64,000 bases of DNA from Mesorhizobium sp. Root102 (lineage in GTDB: Bacteria; Pseudomonadota; Alphaproteobacteria; Rhizobiales; Rhizobiaceae): positions 150,198-214,197 of the forward strand of contig NZ_LMCP01000046.1 in NCBI RefSeq assembly GCF_001425625.1, read 5' to 3'. A program made the position numbers and the translations under genes. A model generated the notes under the pieces. The model saw only the letters and a program-made list of their open reading frames with translations, was not told the DNA's origin and did no database searches. Positions 26,225 through 34,842 of the stretch are shown piece after piece; position 1 is the first letter of the stretch; every line of letters starts with the position of its first letter.

Positions 26225-27031
26225 ATGGCGAGCCCCAAGTCCAAAGATTCTTCCACGTCCAAAAAAGAGCTGTTGCCCGGACGACGCGATGGGTCGAATG
26301 CCAAGCCGCGCCCGCGGCCTGTGCGACACACTTCGCGCTACAGCCCGGCGGAAGTGCACGAGATATTCCGGCGGTTTTCCGTCCAGAGGCCTGAGCCGAA
26401 GAGCGAACTCGAGCATGTCAACGCCTTCACCCTGCTGGTCGCGGTGGTGCTGTCGGCGCAAGCGACGGACGCCGGCGTCAACAAGGCGACGCGGGCGCTG
26501 TTCAAGGTTGCCGACACACCGCAGAAGATGCTGGCGCTGGGCGAAGCCAAGGTCGGCGAGTACATCCGCACCATCGGGCTTTGGCGCAACAAGGCGAAGA
26601 ATGTGACTGCGCTGTCGCAAGCGCTGATCCGGGACCATGGCGGCGAGGTGCCTGACGACCGCGATGAATTGGTCAAGCTGCCGGGCGTCGGGCGCAAGAC
26701 CGCCAATGTCGTGCTCAACATGGCCTTTGGCCAGCACACGATGGCTGTCGACACGCATATCCTTCGCATCGGCAACCGGCTCGGGCTGGCGCCCGGCAAG
26801 ACGCCGGAACAGGTCGAGCAGGGGCTGCTCAAGATCATTCCGGACGAATATATGCGCCACGCGCATCACTGGCTGATCCTGCATGGCCGCTATGTCTGCA
26901 AGGCGCGCAAGCCGGATTGCACGGCCTGCGTCATCGCCGACATCTGCAAGGCCGAGGTGAAGACAACCGACGTGCCCGCGCCGCTGGTGCCGATCGCTCC
27001 CCTTGAAATGGCTTCAGCGGCAGATCAGTAG
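26225..27031 (+). CDS. nth: Endonuclease III (DNA glycosylase/AP lyase)
   Basis: A 268-residue HhH-GPD glycosylase that removes oxidised pyrimidines. The helix-hairpin-helix with catalytic lysine is LPGVGRKTANVVL, the catalytic Asp is in AVDTHILR, and the C-terminal Fe-S loop has four cysteines in C-x6-C-x2-C-x5-C spacing (VCKARKPDCTACVIADIC). An Arg/Lys-rich N-terminal extension of about 35 residues precedes the E. coli-like core. AGGAGG precedes the ATG at 26225. Its end overlaps the convergent DUF2214 gene by seven bases. Confidence 0.93.
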   Translation: MASPKSKDSSTSKKELLPGRRDGSNAKPRPRPVRHTSRYSPAEVHEIFRRFSVQRPEPKSELEHVNAFTLLVAVVLSAQATDAGVNKATRALFKVADTPQKMLALGEAKVGEYIRTIGLWRNKAKNVTALSQALIRDHGGEVPDDRDELVKLPGVGRKTANVVLNMAFGQHTMAVDTHILRIGNRLGLAPGKTPEQVEQGLLKIIPDEYMRHAHHWLILHGRYVCKARKPDCTACVIADICKAEVKTTDVPAPLVPIAPLEMASAADQ

Positions 27032-27480
27032 CCGTAGCCGCGCGCCATCGCCGCGGCGAAGACCGGGATCAGCAGGAAGATTAAAGCCTCGGCGCGGATG
27101 TAGGTCTTCACGGACGCAAGCTCGGTCGCCGGCACCAGGAACGAAGGATTGGCGCTCGCCTGCCTGTTCCAGGAAATGAAGCGGACAGTCGGGATGATCG
27201 ACAGCAGGCCGACCACGCCGAACGCCGCCATCTTGGCCCAGAACACCCAGTTGTAGACGTAGAAGTCCCAACCCTTGAGGCCATAGAAGACGCGGCCGAT
27301 GCCGACGATGATGATCAGCGTGGCGATGATGCCATAGTGGCGGTCGATGCCGGCGAGCCGCTTCAGCGTGGTCGCGGCCAGATCGCCGCGGATCAGCACG
27401 AATTCGGCGCCGATGATCCCCGCCAGTGAAAACACCAGCACATGATGGAAGATCGCAAGCACAAGATCGGTGGTGTCCAC
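27025..27480 (-). CDS. DUF2214 membrane protein
   Basis: A 151-residue protein with four predicted membrane helices (for example FHHVLVFSLAGIIGAEFVLI and WAKMAAFGVVGLLSIIPTVRF), fitting DUF2214, whose function is unknown; conserved His residues in helix 1 suggest heme or metal contact, which is only inference. Two in-frame GTG starts exist (27507 and 27480); I chose 27480 because AAGGGA lies about eight bases upstream. Confidence 0.8.
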   Translation of the reverse strand: MDTTDLVLAIFHHVLVFSLAGIIGAEFVLIRGDLAATTLKRLAGIDRHYGIIATLIIIVGIGRVFYGLKGWDFYVYNWVFWAKMAAFGVVGLLSIIPTVRFISWNRQASANPSFLVPATELASVKTYIRAEALIFLLIPVFAAAMARGYGY

Positions 27481-27680
27481 GCTCTTTTCCCTTGGGTTTG
27501 ACGGCACCGGCCCGCGCCTGAAAAAGGGGCGCGCTGGCAGGTCTGAAACTGCCTATCGTGAAAATAACACCGTCGCTTGAGATTCCCATAGCGGCGCCTG
27601 GATGATGGGCCTCGTTGCCCTGGCCCTTGCGCCAGACCGGTGATTTGCTAAGCGCTGACCATACGTGCGAGGCAGATCCC

Positions 27681-28214
27681 ATGAACAATCCACCAACGAC
27701 CAGCGCTCCTCTCATCGAGACGAAGCGAACCATCCTGCGGGCACACCGGCTGGGCGATTTCGACGCCTATGCCACGATGTGGACCGATCCCGTAGTCACC
27801 CGTTTCATCGGCGGCAAGCCGCGCACGCGCGAAGAGAGCTGGATGCGCTTCCTGCGTCACGCCGGCCTGTGGTCGCTGCTCGGCTATGGCTTCTGGGCGA
27901 TCGAGGAGAAGGCGACGGGCCGTTTCATGGGCGAGGCCGGTTTTCACGATCTGAAGCGCGATATGGAGCCGTCGATCGAAGGTATTCCCGAGGCCGGCTG
28001 GGCGCTGGTTCCGGCCGTGCACGGGGCGGGCTTCGCCACCGAGGTGGTTGGCCGTGTGCTCGCATGGGGCGAAGAGACGTTCGGGCGGGAGAAGACCGTC
28101 TGCATCATCGATCCGGAAAACGCCGCCTCGCTGAGGGTCGCGGCGAAGTGCGGTTTCCGGGAAGTGGTGCAGACCACCTATCACGACGCCCCGACCATCC
28201 TGCTGGCGCGGTGA
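27681..28214 (+). CDS. GNAT-family N-acetyltransferase (RimJ/RimL-like)
   Basis: A 177-residue acetyltransferase of the Acetyltransf_3 group: ETKRTILRAHRLGDFDAYA at the N-terminus, GEAGFHDLKRD, the acetyl-CoA loop region (GAGFATEVVGRVLAW) and DPENAASLRVAAKCGF. These acetylate protein N-termini or small amines. The ATG at 27681 has an AGG-containing site. A 27-base perfect palindrome lies 14 bases after the stop. Confidence 0.85.
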   Translation: MNNPPTTSAPLIETKRTILRAHRLGDFDAYATMWTDPVVTRFIGGKPRTREESWMRFLRHAGLWSLLGYGFWAIEEKATGRFMGEAGFHDLKRDMEPSIEGIPEAGWALVPAVHGAGFATEVVGRVLAWGEETFGREKTVCIIDPENAASLRVAAKCGFREVVQTTYHDAPTILLAR

Positions 28215-28228
28215 CCCTGGAGCCGGAT

Positions 28229-28255
28229 GATCTCAGGTCGAATCGACCTGAGATC
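28229..28255. repeat. Perfect 27-bp palindrome after the GNAT gene
   Basis: GATCTCAGGTCGA and TCGACCTGAGATC flank a single A, giving a 13-base perfect stem. No T-run follows, so it is a poor intrinsic terminator. Similar units are scattered in rhizobial genomes, to my recollection; a second short stem, CCGCCT/AGGCGG, follows. Confidence 0.75.
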
Positions 28256-28348
28256 TGAATCCGCCTCTAAATCAAAGCTCTAGGCGGCGTCATCGACTGG
28301 ACATACCCGCTCTGCTAGCATCGATCATAGTGCGGAGGGGGATGATCG

Positions 28349-29449
28349 ATGCGTGCATTCAAGACGACAGCTCTAACGTTTTTCTGGGCGGTGCTGATGC
28401 TCATGCTGGCCGGACGGCTGGCGGCAGCCGATGCGACTGTGCCGACCGCCGATATCGAGGGCGCCGCCGACAACCATCTCGCCAAGCGCTACGAAGGCTC
28501 GTTCATCGTCTCCTATGACAAGTTGGCCTTCACGGATTTCAGCGTGCCGCTGTCGCCGCTGAAGCCGAGCGCCGACCCGGACGCGCGCGATGCCATGAAC
28601 AATCGTGTCTTCACACCCGACAAGAAGGCCGAGGTCGAGGGCGCTTTGACCCGCATCGCCTATGTGCTGCCAGCCGAGCGCTCGCCGCTCGAAGTGCTGC
28701 GCAACTATCAAGATGTGATCGAGGCGGCCGGCGGCGAAATCCTGTTCGAATGCAAGAAGGAGGAATGCGGTGGCGCCGCTGACCGCTCGTCGAGCGGCGG
28801 CGGCGGCGACATGAGCCTGACGATGTATTCCTTCCATGAGAGTGATCTGAAGGACGCGGCATTCTCCAATGGCGCCTGCGCGCTAACTTCCGGCATCAAC
28901 GACCAGCGCTATTTCTCGGCCAAGGTGCCGCAGGATGGCGGCGACGCCTATGTGACCGTGCAGACCTATACGATGACCGACGATCTCTACTGCAAGGAGC
29001 TCAACGGCCGCACCGTTGCCATCGTCCAGGTGCTGGAACCCAAGGCGCGCGACAAGAAGATGGTGATCGTCGAGGCGGCAAAGATGGCGGATTCGCTCAC
29101 CGCCACCGGCAGCATTTCGCTCTACGGCATCTTCTTCGACACCGACAAGGCCGATATCAAGCCGGAGTCGGAACCAACGCTGAAGGAAATTTCGACGCTG
29201 CTGGCCAACGACCCGAAGATGGCTGTGATCGTCGTCGGCCACACCGACAATCAAGGCGCCTTCGACTACAATCTCGACCTGTCGTCGCGACGGGCGCAAG
29301 CGGTCAAGGCAGCACTTGTAGCGAAATACGGCATCGACGGGGCGCGGCTGACCGCTGCCGGCGCCGGCATGATGGCGCCCGTCGCCAGCAATGACGATGA
29401 TGCGGGCCGCGCCAAGAACCGCCGCGTGGTTCTCGTCAAATTGAACTGA
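28349..29449 (+). CDS. DUF4892/OmpA-domain outer-membrane protein
   Basis: A 366-residue exported protein: signal peptide at residues 1-27 (ending LAAADA), a DUF4892-like region (about 45-235, with VLPAERSPLEVLRNYQDVIE and two cysteines in FECKKEECGG), and a C-terminal OmpA peptidoglycan-binding domain (about 255-366) with VVGHTDNQG and the LSSRRAQAVKAAL helix. It probably links outer membrane or periplasmic structures to the cell wall. It converges with the GGDEF-EAL gene. Confidence 0.85.
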   Translation: MRAFKTTALTFFWAVLMLMLAGRLAAADATVPTADIEGAADNHLAKRYEGSFIVSYDKLAFTDFSVPLSPLKPSADPDARDAMNNRVFTPDKKAEVEGALTRIAYVLPAERSPLEVLRNYQDVIEAAGGEILFECKKEECGGAADRSSSGGGGDMSLTMYSFHESDLKDAAFSNGACALTSGINDQRYFSAKVPQDGGDAYVTVQTYTMTDDLYCKELNGRTVAIVQVLEPKARDKKMVIVEAAKMADSLTATGSISLYGIFFDTDKADIKPESEPTLKEISTLLANDPKMAVIVVGHTDNQGAFDYNLDLSSRRAQAVKAALVAKYGIDGARLTAAGAGMMAPVASNDDDAGRAKNRRVVLVKLN

Positions 29450-29475
29450 GCGAGCGTTCCCGACCGGGACGCATT

Positions 29476-31968
29476 CTAGCTGGCCTTGCGGCGCAGCTTC
29501 TGCGCCAGATCGATCCACGGATCGGTGACGGTCTCCGCGGCCGGCGCGAGGCTCTGGCAGAGCAATATTGTTGAAGCGTCGAAAGGCTGAGGCCGGGCGA
29601 TCGCATAGCCCTGGGCATAGTCGACGCCGATCTTTTTCAGCGCCGCAATGATGCCGTCGCTTTCAACGAACTCGGCAATGGTGCGCTTGCCCATGACCTT
29701 GCCGATGTGATGGATCATCTCGACCATGGCGTGGTCGATGCGGTCTTCCAGCATGTCCTTGACGAAGCTACCGTCGATCTTGAGGTAGTCGACCGGCAGG
29801 TGCTTCAGATAGGCGAAGGACGACATGCCCGAGCCGAAATCGTCGAGCGCAAAACGGCAACCCAGGCCGCGCAAATCGGCGATGAAGCGCATGGCGTTGG
29901 TCAGATTGGCAATGGCGCTGGTTTCGGTGATCTCCAGGCAGATCATGGCGGGCGAAATGCCATGGATGAGGAATTGCTCACGCAGGAAGCGGAGAAATGT
30001 CTCGTCGCCGAAAGTCGCTCCGGAAAGATTGATGGCGCAGGTGGAGATCGGCGCCGTGCGCGGATCGGCCTGCCGCGCGGCCAGGATGGCGAACGTGTTG
30101 CGCACCACCCAGCGGTCGATCGACGGCATCAGGCCGTAGCGCTCGGCCGCGGGAATGAAGCTTTGCGGGGTGACGAAGCTGCCGTCTTCACCGGTCAGCC
30201 GCAACAGGATCTCGATATGTGCGCCTGCCTCGGTGGCTTCGTCGTTGAGCGGCCAGATTTCCTGGGCATGAAGCCTGAAGCGGTTTTCTTCGAGGGCGGC
30301 GTGCAGGCGCTGCACCCAGGCCATCTCGCCGAAGCGCTCCTGCAAGGCCATGTCGCAATCGCTGTGGATCTGGACGCGGTTGCGGCCCTTTTCCTTGGCC
30401 ATGTAGCAGGCGACGTCGGCGGCCCTGAGCGTTTCCTCGATGGTCACTTGCGCATTGGCGATCTGCACCATGCCGATGCTGACGCTGGTGTTGAAGGGCC
30501 TGCCATCCCAGACGAAATGCAGGTCCTGCAAGGCGGCGCGCAGCCGTTCGGCGATGTCGGCCGCACTGTCGGCATCGCAATCGACGAGCAGCACGCCGAA
30601 CTCATCGCCGCCCAGCCGGGCCAGCACATCGCCGGGCCGCAATTCACCGGTCAGCAGCGATGATATCCGGCGCAGCAGCTGGTCGCCCGCGGCATGGCCG
30701 CAGGTGTCGTTGACCAGCTTGAACTGGTCGAGGTCGAGATACATCAGCGCGTGCTGGCGGGGTCGGTCAGCCAAGTCCGCGATCGTTCTTTCCAGCTGGC
30801 TTTCGAAGTCGCGTCGGTTGGCCAGTCCGGTCAACGCATCATGCGATGCCTGCCATGAGAGCCGCTCGATATAGTCCTCTTCGCGCGTCATGTCGTGGAA
30901 GGCGAACACCGCGCCAACGACGTAACCGGAAACGAGCAGCGGCGCGCCGGTCAGCGCGACGGGAACAACCGAGCCGTCCGGTCGCTGCAGCAATTGCGGA
31001 CGCGCGCTGGAACGGCGCAGTTCCCCGGCCAACAGGCGCTCGACCAGCCTGACATCCTCGACGCCGGTGTCCTTGTCCACAAGGCGAAACAGCGACTCGA
31101 TCGGCCTGCCCCGGCCGGCACTGAGCGGACATGCCAGCAATCTTTCGGCGACCGCGTTCATGTAGTCCAGCCGTCCGTCGGCGCCGGTGCTCATCACGGC
31201 TTGTCCGATCGAAGCCAGAGTGATCTGCGCGCGCTCACGCTCGGCGTTCAGCGCCAACTGGAAGGCCTGGCGCTGCGCCAGGAGTTTGCGTGTCCGCCAC
31301 ACGGCAAGCAGGATCAGCAAGGCGGCAGTGACCAGATTGGCAAAGGTGAGCAACATCTTGATGAAGCGCGATCCCTCGCCGAGGCTGTCCGAGAAAGCCT
31401 TGGAAAGCGGGTTGATCTGATGATCGAGCTGATGGATCTGTGCCTTCCAGGCGCTGATCTCAGCCGCTGATGCCGGCCCCTTGCCGAGCGTCTCGTGCAT
31501 GGCTTCGCCGAGTTGCTGGAGGGCGAGGATCATGGTGTCGGCGGCCGTCCAGTGCCGGATAGCGGCATCGAGATAGCTGAAGCTGCGGAAATTCTGAAAC
31601 AGCCAGATCATCCCCGTCACGTCGTCGGGGTGGTTTCTGCCCTGCAGAAAGCCGGCGCGCGCCGCGTTGGTGTCAGGCTCGGGCTGCTCAAGCGCCAGGC
31701 GTGCTGAACGATCGGCCAGCGGGACGGCGATCGCTCCACGGTACTCGCTGAAGAATTCCTGGTTGCCGGTGCCGGCATAGAGGCTGAGAAAATAGATGGC
31801 TTGCTTCTGTCCCTTGGACCACTGGCTCTCGCCGCCGACATAGGCGCGAACCGCCGACAGCGTATGGAGGCTGAGGCTGGCGACCAGCGCCTGAACAAGA
31901 ACGACGGCAATGAACGGCCAGACGAGCCCGAGGAGGCGGGGGCTTGCGGCCATAGATGACAGCTTCAT
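29476..31968 (-). CDS. Membrane-anchored GGDEF-EAL cyclic-di-GMP enzyme
   Basis: An 830-residue protein with membrane helices at about 12-35 and 210-232 enclosing a periplasmic sensor, then a PAS-like domain (about 250-370), a GGDEF domain and an EAL domain. The cyclase motif GGDEF is intact and an RPGD inhibitory site lies five residues before it. In the EAL domain the first motif reads EIL, but the metal and catalytic residues are present (INLS, EITET, DDFGSG, LKIDGSF, AEFVE, YAQGYAIARP). Both activities are therefore possible. Its signal is unknown. Confidence 0.9.
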   Translation of the reverse strand: MKLSSMAASPRLLGLVWPFIAVVLVQALVASLSLHTLSAVRAYVGGESQWSKGQKQAIYFLSLYAGTGNQEFFSEYRGAIAVPLADRSARLALEQPEPDTNAARAGFLQGRNHPDDVTGMIWLFQNFRSFSYLDAAIRHWTAADTMILALQQLGEAMHETLGKGPASAAEISAWKAQIHQLDHQINPLSKAFSDSLGEGSRFIKMLLTFANLVTAALLILLAVWRTRKLLAQRQAFQLALNAERERAQITLASIGQAVMSTGADGRLDYMNAVAERLLACPLSAGRGRPIESLFRLVDKDTGVEDVRLVERLLAGELRRSSARPQLLQRPDGSVVPVALTGAPLLVSGYVVGAVFAFHDMTREEDYIERLSWQASHDALTGLANRRDFESQLERTIADLADRPRQHALMYLDLDQFKLVNDTCGHAAGDQLLRRISSLLTGELRPGDVLARLGGDEFGVLLVDCDADSAADIAERLRAALQDLHFVWDGRPFNTSVSIGMVQIANAQVTIEETLRAADVACYMAKEKGRNRVQIHSDCDMALQERFGEMAWVQRLHAALEENRFRLHAQEIWPLNDEATEAGAHIEILLRLTGEDGSFVTPQSFIPAAERYGLMPSIDRWVVRNTFAILAARQADPRTAPISTCAINLSGATFGDETFLRFLREQFLIHGISPAMICLEITETSAIANLTNAMRFIADLRGLGCRFALDDFGSGMSSFAYLKHLPVDYLKIDGSFVKDMLEDRIDHAMVEMIHHIGKVMGKRTIAEFVESDGIIAALKKIGVDYAQGYAIARPQPFDASTILLCQSLAPAAETVTDPWIDLAQKLRRKAS

Positions 31969-32236
31969 CGAACTTCCATGGATTTGCCATGATCCCTGTC
32001 AGCGCGTCTGTCCGACTGTTTCATCCATCGGTTGAGACTGTGTTCGTCCCTCATGTCGCTCAGCTGGCGACAACCGTCCGGTTATCATGGGGGGCTTAAC
32101 AGCGAATAAAGACTTCAAATATTTGCAAGATCGATTCTTGCTGCAGGCGGCCGAATATTATGCGGCGTCATGAAATTGCTTCAAGTTGAATCGGATTGTA
32201 TTCAAAGTCGGCATGGGTCAGCCAAGCCAATCGGCG

Positions 32237-33001
32237 CTATGCATCCGTCGCGAGGCTCGCCTGCTCGAGCATGGAGGCGTCCTCGCCGAAGGCGCGGGTG
32301 GCGCGGGCCGCCGCCTCGAGCAGCGGACGCTTCATGCGCTGGAGAAACGCCGCGTCGACGCGCGTGCTGGGGCCGGCCAGCGTCAAGGCGCCGAGCAGGG
32401 TGCCCCCCGGCCCGAATACCGGCGCCGACACGCCTGCCGTGTCGGGATCGCGGTCGCCGATGGCGAGACAGTTGCAGGTCTTGCGGATGGTCTCATAGGG
32501 TTCGCCCTGCTGGCCGGAAAACGCCGCAAGCACGCGACCGCCCGAGCCGACCAGCAAAGGCAATACGTCGCCTTCGCGTATCGTGTAGCGGATCGGGTGC
32601 TTGGATTCGACGCGGTAGAGACAGGTGCGGACGTCGCCCGAGCGAACATAGAAGGCGACGCTTTCCCAGCTTCGCTCGGAAAGGTCGCGCATGATCGGCA
32701 ACAGGACATCGACCGCCACCACCGAACGCTGATAGAGCGCACCGAGCCGGAAGGTGGCGGGTCCGACGCGGTAGCGCCCATCGTCGAGGCGCTCGAGCAG
32801 CCGTCCGCGCAACAGGGAATTCGCCAGTCGCAGGATGGTGCTCTTGTAGAGGCCGGTGCGCGCCGCGATTTCGGCCAGGCTGAGTGACCGGTCGGCCGTG
32901 GTGAAGGCATCGAGGATGGCAATCGCCCGATCGAGCGCGGCAACACCTTCGGCCGACACGCGCCGGATTTCTGCGTCTGCCGATTTGCTTGGTGAGTCCA
33001 T
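32237..33001 (-). CDS. IclR-family regulator next to the tct operon
   Basis: A 254-residue regulator: an N-terminal winged HTH (about residues 20-75, LSLAEIAARTGLYKSTILRLAN) and a C-terminal effector-binding domain (about 90-250, including VRSGDVRTCLYRVES and GVSAPVFGPGGTLLGALTLAG). It is divergent from tctC, which makes it the likely controller of the tct-CoA-transferase-lyase operon, with its inducer being the transported acid or a product. The start at 33001 begins the protein; the frame is open far upstream but there it is the shadow of tctC. Confidence 0.87.
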   Translation of the reverse strand: MDSPSKSADAEIRRVSAEGVAALDRAIAILDAFTTADRSLSLAEIAARTGLYKSTILRLANSLLRGRLLERLDDGRYRVGPATFRLGALYQRSVVAVDVLLPIMRDLSERSWESVAFYVRSGDVRTCLYRVESKHPIRYTIREGDVLPLLVGSGGRVLAAFSGQQGEPYETIRKTCNCLAIGDRDPDTAGVSAPVFGPGGTLLGALTLAGPSTRVDAAFLQRMKRPLLEAAARATRAFGEDASMLEQASLATDA

Positions 33002-33056
33002 TGCGGTTCCAGTTCGAAGAAGGCCGAGCCGAGCGACTGTGTCGCGCCACCAATCC

Positions 33057-33093
33057 GTTCTGTCTAGTAGAATATCGTTTCCGTTGACAGAAC
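33057..33093. promoter_or_regulatory. Candidate IclR-type operator between the regulator and tctC
   Basis: GTTCTGTC (33057-33064) and GACAGAAC (33086-33093) are perfect inverted arms 21 bases apart. Between them GAATATCGTTTC resembles the loose GAA-TTC palindromes bound by IclR proteins. The position, in the 183-base divergent region, fits an operator, but no binding site for this subfamily is known to me. Confidence 0.4.
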
Positions 33094-33184
33094 TCCGTAA
33101 CATCTGCTTGAACTCGATTACGGGTCTGGATGCAGGCGCGTTTTGGCAGGCACCGGAGGAGGTGTCGTGATCTGGAGGAATCCC

Positions 33185-34162
33185 ATGCTGAACAGACGCA
33201 GATTTTTGATGAGCACCGCAGCCGCGGGCGCCGCCGGGCTGGTGGCGTCGCATCTTTCTCCAGCTTTCGCGGAAGGTGCACCCCAGATACAGCTCTTCGT
33301 GCCTGCCGCGCCTGGCGGCGGCTGGGACCAGACGGCGCGCACGATGGATCAGGTGCTGCGCAGCGAAAAGCTCATCTCCGGTTCGCAGATCACCAATGTC
33401 GGCGGCGCCGGTGGCACGGTCGGGCTGCCGCAGTTCATCAGCCAGTGGAACGGCAAGGGCAATTCGCTCATGGTTGCCGGCATGGTCATGGTTGGCGCCA
33501 TTATCGCCAACAAGGCTGCCAACAATTTGACGCAAGTCACGCCGATCGCCCGCCTCACTGGCGAGTTCGAGGCGCTGGTGGTGCCGGCGGACTCGCCGTT
33601 CAAGACGGCCGCCGATTTCGTCGCCGCGCTCAAGGCCGATCCGACAAAGGTTCCTGTCGCTGGCGGCTCGGCCGGCGGTTCGGACCATATCTTGTTCGGG
33701 CTGATTGCCAAGACTGTTGGCGTGCCGGCTACAAACCTGTCCTACGTACCGTTCGCTGGCGGCGGCGAGGCCTTGTCGGCGCTGCTCGGCAACCAGGTCG
33801 CTGCCGGCATCTCCGGCTTCGGCGAGTTCTCCGAACAGATCAAGGCGGGCGCGCTGCGGCTGCTCGCCATCTCGGCCGACAAGCGCCAGGACGGCATCGA
33901 TGCGCCGACGATGAGAGAAGCCGGCATCGATGTCGAACTGTTCAACTGGCGCGGCGTTTTCGCACCTCCCGGCGTCTCCGATGCAGACAAGGCGGCGATG
34001 ATCACTCTGGTCGAGACCATGGCCAAGAGCGATGCCTGGGCGACCGAGTGCAAAAACCGCAACTGGACGTCGATTCTGCTCACCGGCGACGATTATGCGA
34101 AGTTCGTCACCGAGGATTCGGCCCGTATCGAAGCCATCCTGAAGGACCTCGGGCTTGCCTGA
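33185..34162 (+). CDS. tctC: TctC-type solute-binding protein
   Basis: A 325-residue periplasmic binding protein of the Bug/TctC family. The N-terminus (MLNRRRFLMS then a hydrophobic stretch ending AFA) is a signal peptide with a twin-arginine look. The family begins with IQLFVPAAPGGGWDQTARTM, which binds the carboxylate. GGAGGA precedes the ATG at 33185. First gene of tctC-tctB-tctA; a perfect hairpin after it would favour more binding protein than membrane subunits. Confidence 0.9.
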   Translation: MLNRRRFLMSTAAAGAAGLVASHLSPAFAEGAPQIQLFVPAAPGGGWDQTARTMDQVLRSEKLISGSQITNVGGAGGTVGLPQFISQWNGKGNSLMVAGMVMVGAIIANKAANNLTQVTPIARLTGEFEALVVPADSPFKTAADFVAALKADPTKVPVAGGSAGGSDHILFGLIAKTVGVPATNLSYVPFAGGGEALSALLGNQVAAGISGFGEFSEQIKAGALRLLAISADKRQDGIDAPTMREAGIDVELFNWRGVFAPPGVSDADKAAMITLVETMAKSDAWATECKNRNWTSILLTGDDYAKFVTEDSARIEAILKDLGLA

Positions 34163-34170
34163 TCTCCCCT

Positions 34171-34196
34171 GAAGGGGCGGCACGCGCCGCCCCTTC
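34171..34196 (+). terminator. Intercistronic hairpin between tctC and tctB
   Basis: GAAGGGGCGGC and GCCGCCCCTTC form an 11-base perfect stem with a four-base loop just after the tctC stop. There is only a weak T-run, so it is more likely a partial terminator or a 3' end protecting the tctC message. Confidence 0.7.
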
Positions 34197-34301
34197 TCGC
34201 ATGGAATGCAAAGCCGGCATGAACCTGCGGTGAGAACCCGCCGTGCGGTGCCGGGCATCTTGGCCAACCATATTGGGCCAGCTATCCTGGGGAGGACAAT
34301 C

Positions 34302-34838
34302 ATGAGCACCAGCGACCAGCAGGTGGCGCCGCGGCGCCTTGCCGTGCCGGAATCGTTGATCGGCGTCGGGCTTCTGGCCTGCGCCGGCGCGGTCGCCTGG
34401 CAGACGCTGGCGATTCCGGTGTCGCCGCTCTACTCGAAGGTCGGCCCGACCGTCTTTCCCTACCTCACCATGGTTGGTCTGGTGGTGCTTTCCCTGTTGC
34501 TTATCCTTGCCGCACTTCGCGGTGGCTGGCAGCCGGAGGAGGAAAGGGAAACGCCGACAGACTGGAAGGCGATGGGTTTCGTCGTCATCGGCTTGCTGGC
34601 CAATCTGCTGCTCATCCAGCCGCTCGGCTTCACGGCGGCATCCGTCATCATGTTCGTTCTCGTCTGCTACGGCTTCGGCAGCAAGCGCACGCTGCGCGAC
34701 GCAGTGCTCGGCCTGATCCTGGCGCTGGCCGCCTATTTTGGCTTCGCCAGGGCGCTCGGCGTCAACATCGGTGCCGGCTTCATCGAGAACCAGCTGGACA
34801 CGGTGATCGATGCGATCATCGGCACGTTTGGAGGCTGA
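34302..34838 (+). CDS. tctB: TctB-type small permease subunit
   Basis: A 178-residue membrane protein with four helices (for example LIGVGLLACAGAVAWQTLAI and GFVVIGLLANLLLIQPLGF), the layout of TctB, the small and poorly conserved subunit of the tripartite tricarboxylate transporter. GGGGAGGA precedes the ATG at 34302; the frame extends further upstream without support. It is followed by tctA after four bases. Confidence 0.88.
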   Translation: MSTSDQQVAPRRLAVPESLIGVGLLACAGAVAWQTLAIPVSPLYSKVGPTVFPYLTMVGLVVLSLLLILAALRGGWQPEEERETPTDWKAMGFVVIGLLANLLLIQPLGFTAASVIMFVLVCYGFGSKRTLRDAVLGLILALAAYFGFARALGVNIGAGFIENQLDTVIDAIIGTFGG

Positions 34839-34842
34839 TGCC

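Noticed and set aside
30180..30300. Degenerate EAL domain that lost phosphodiesterase activity
   Set aside because: EAL reads EIL, but the catalytic Glu, Asn, Asp pair, Lys and Gln are all present, so activity is plausible.
33002..34309. A long N-terminal extension of the IclR gene
   Set aside because: It is opposite tctC, Arg/His-rich, and the winged HTH starts just after the ATG at 33001.
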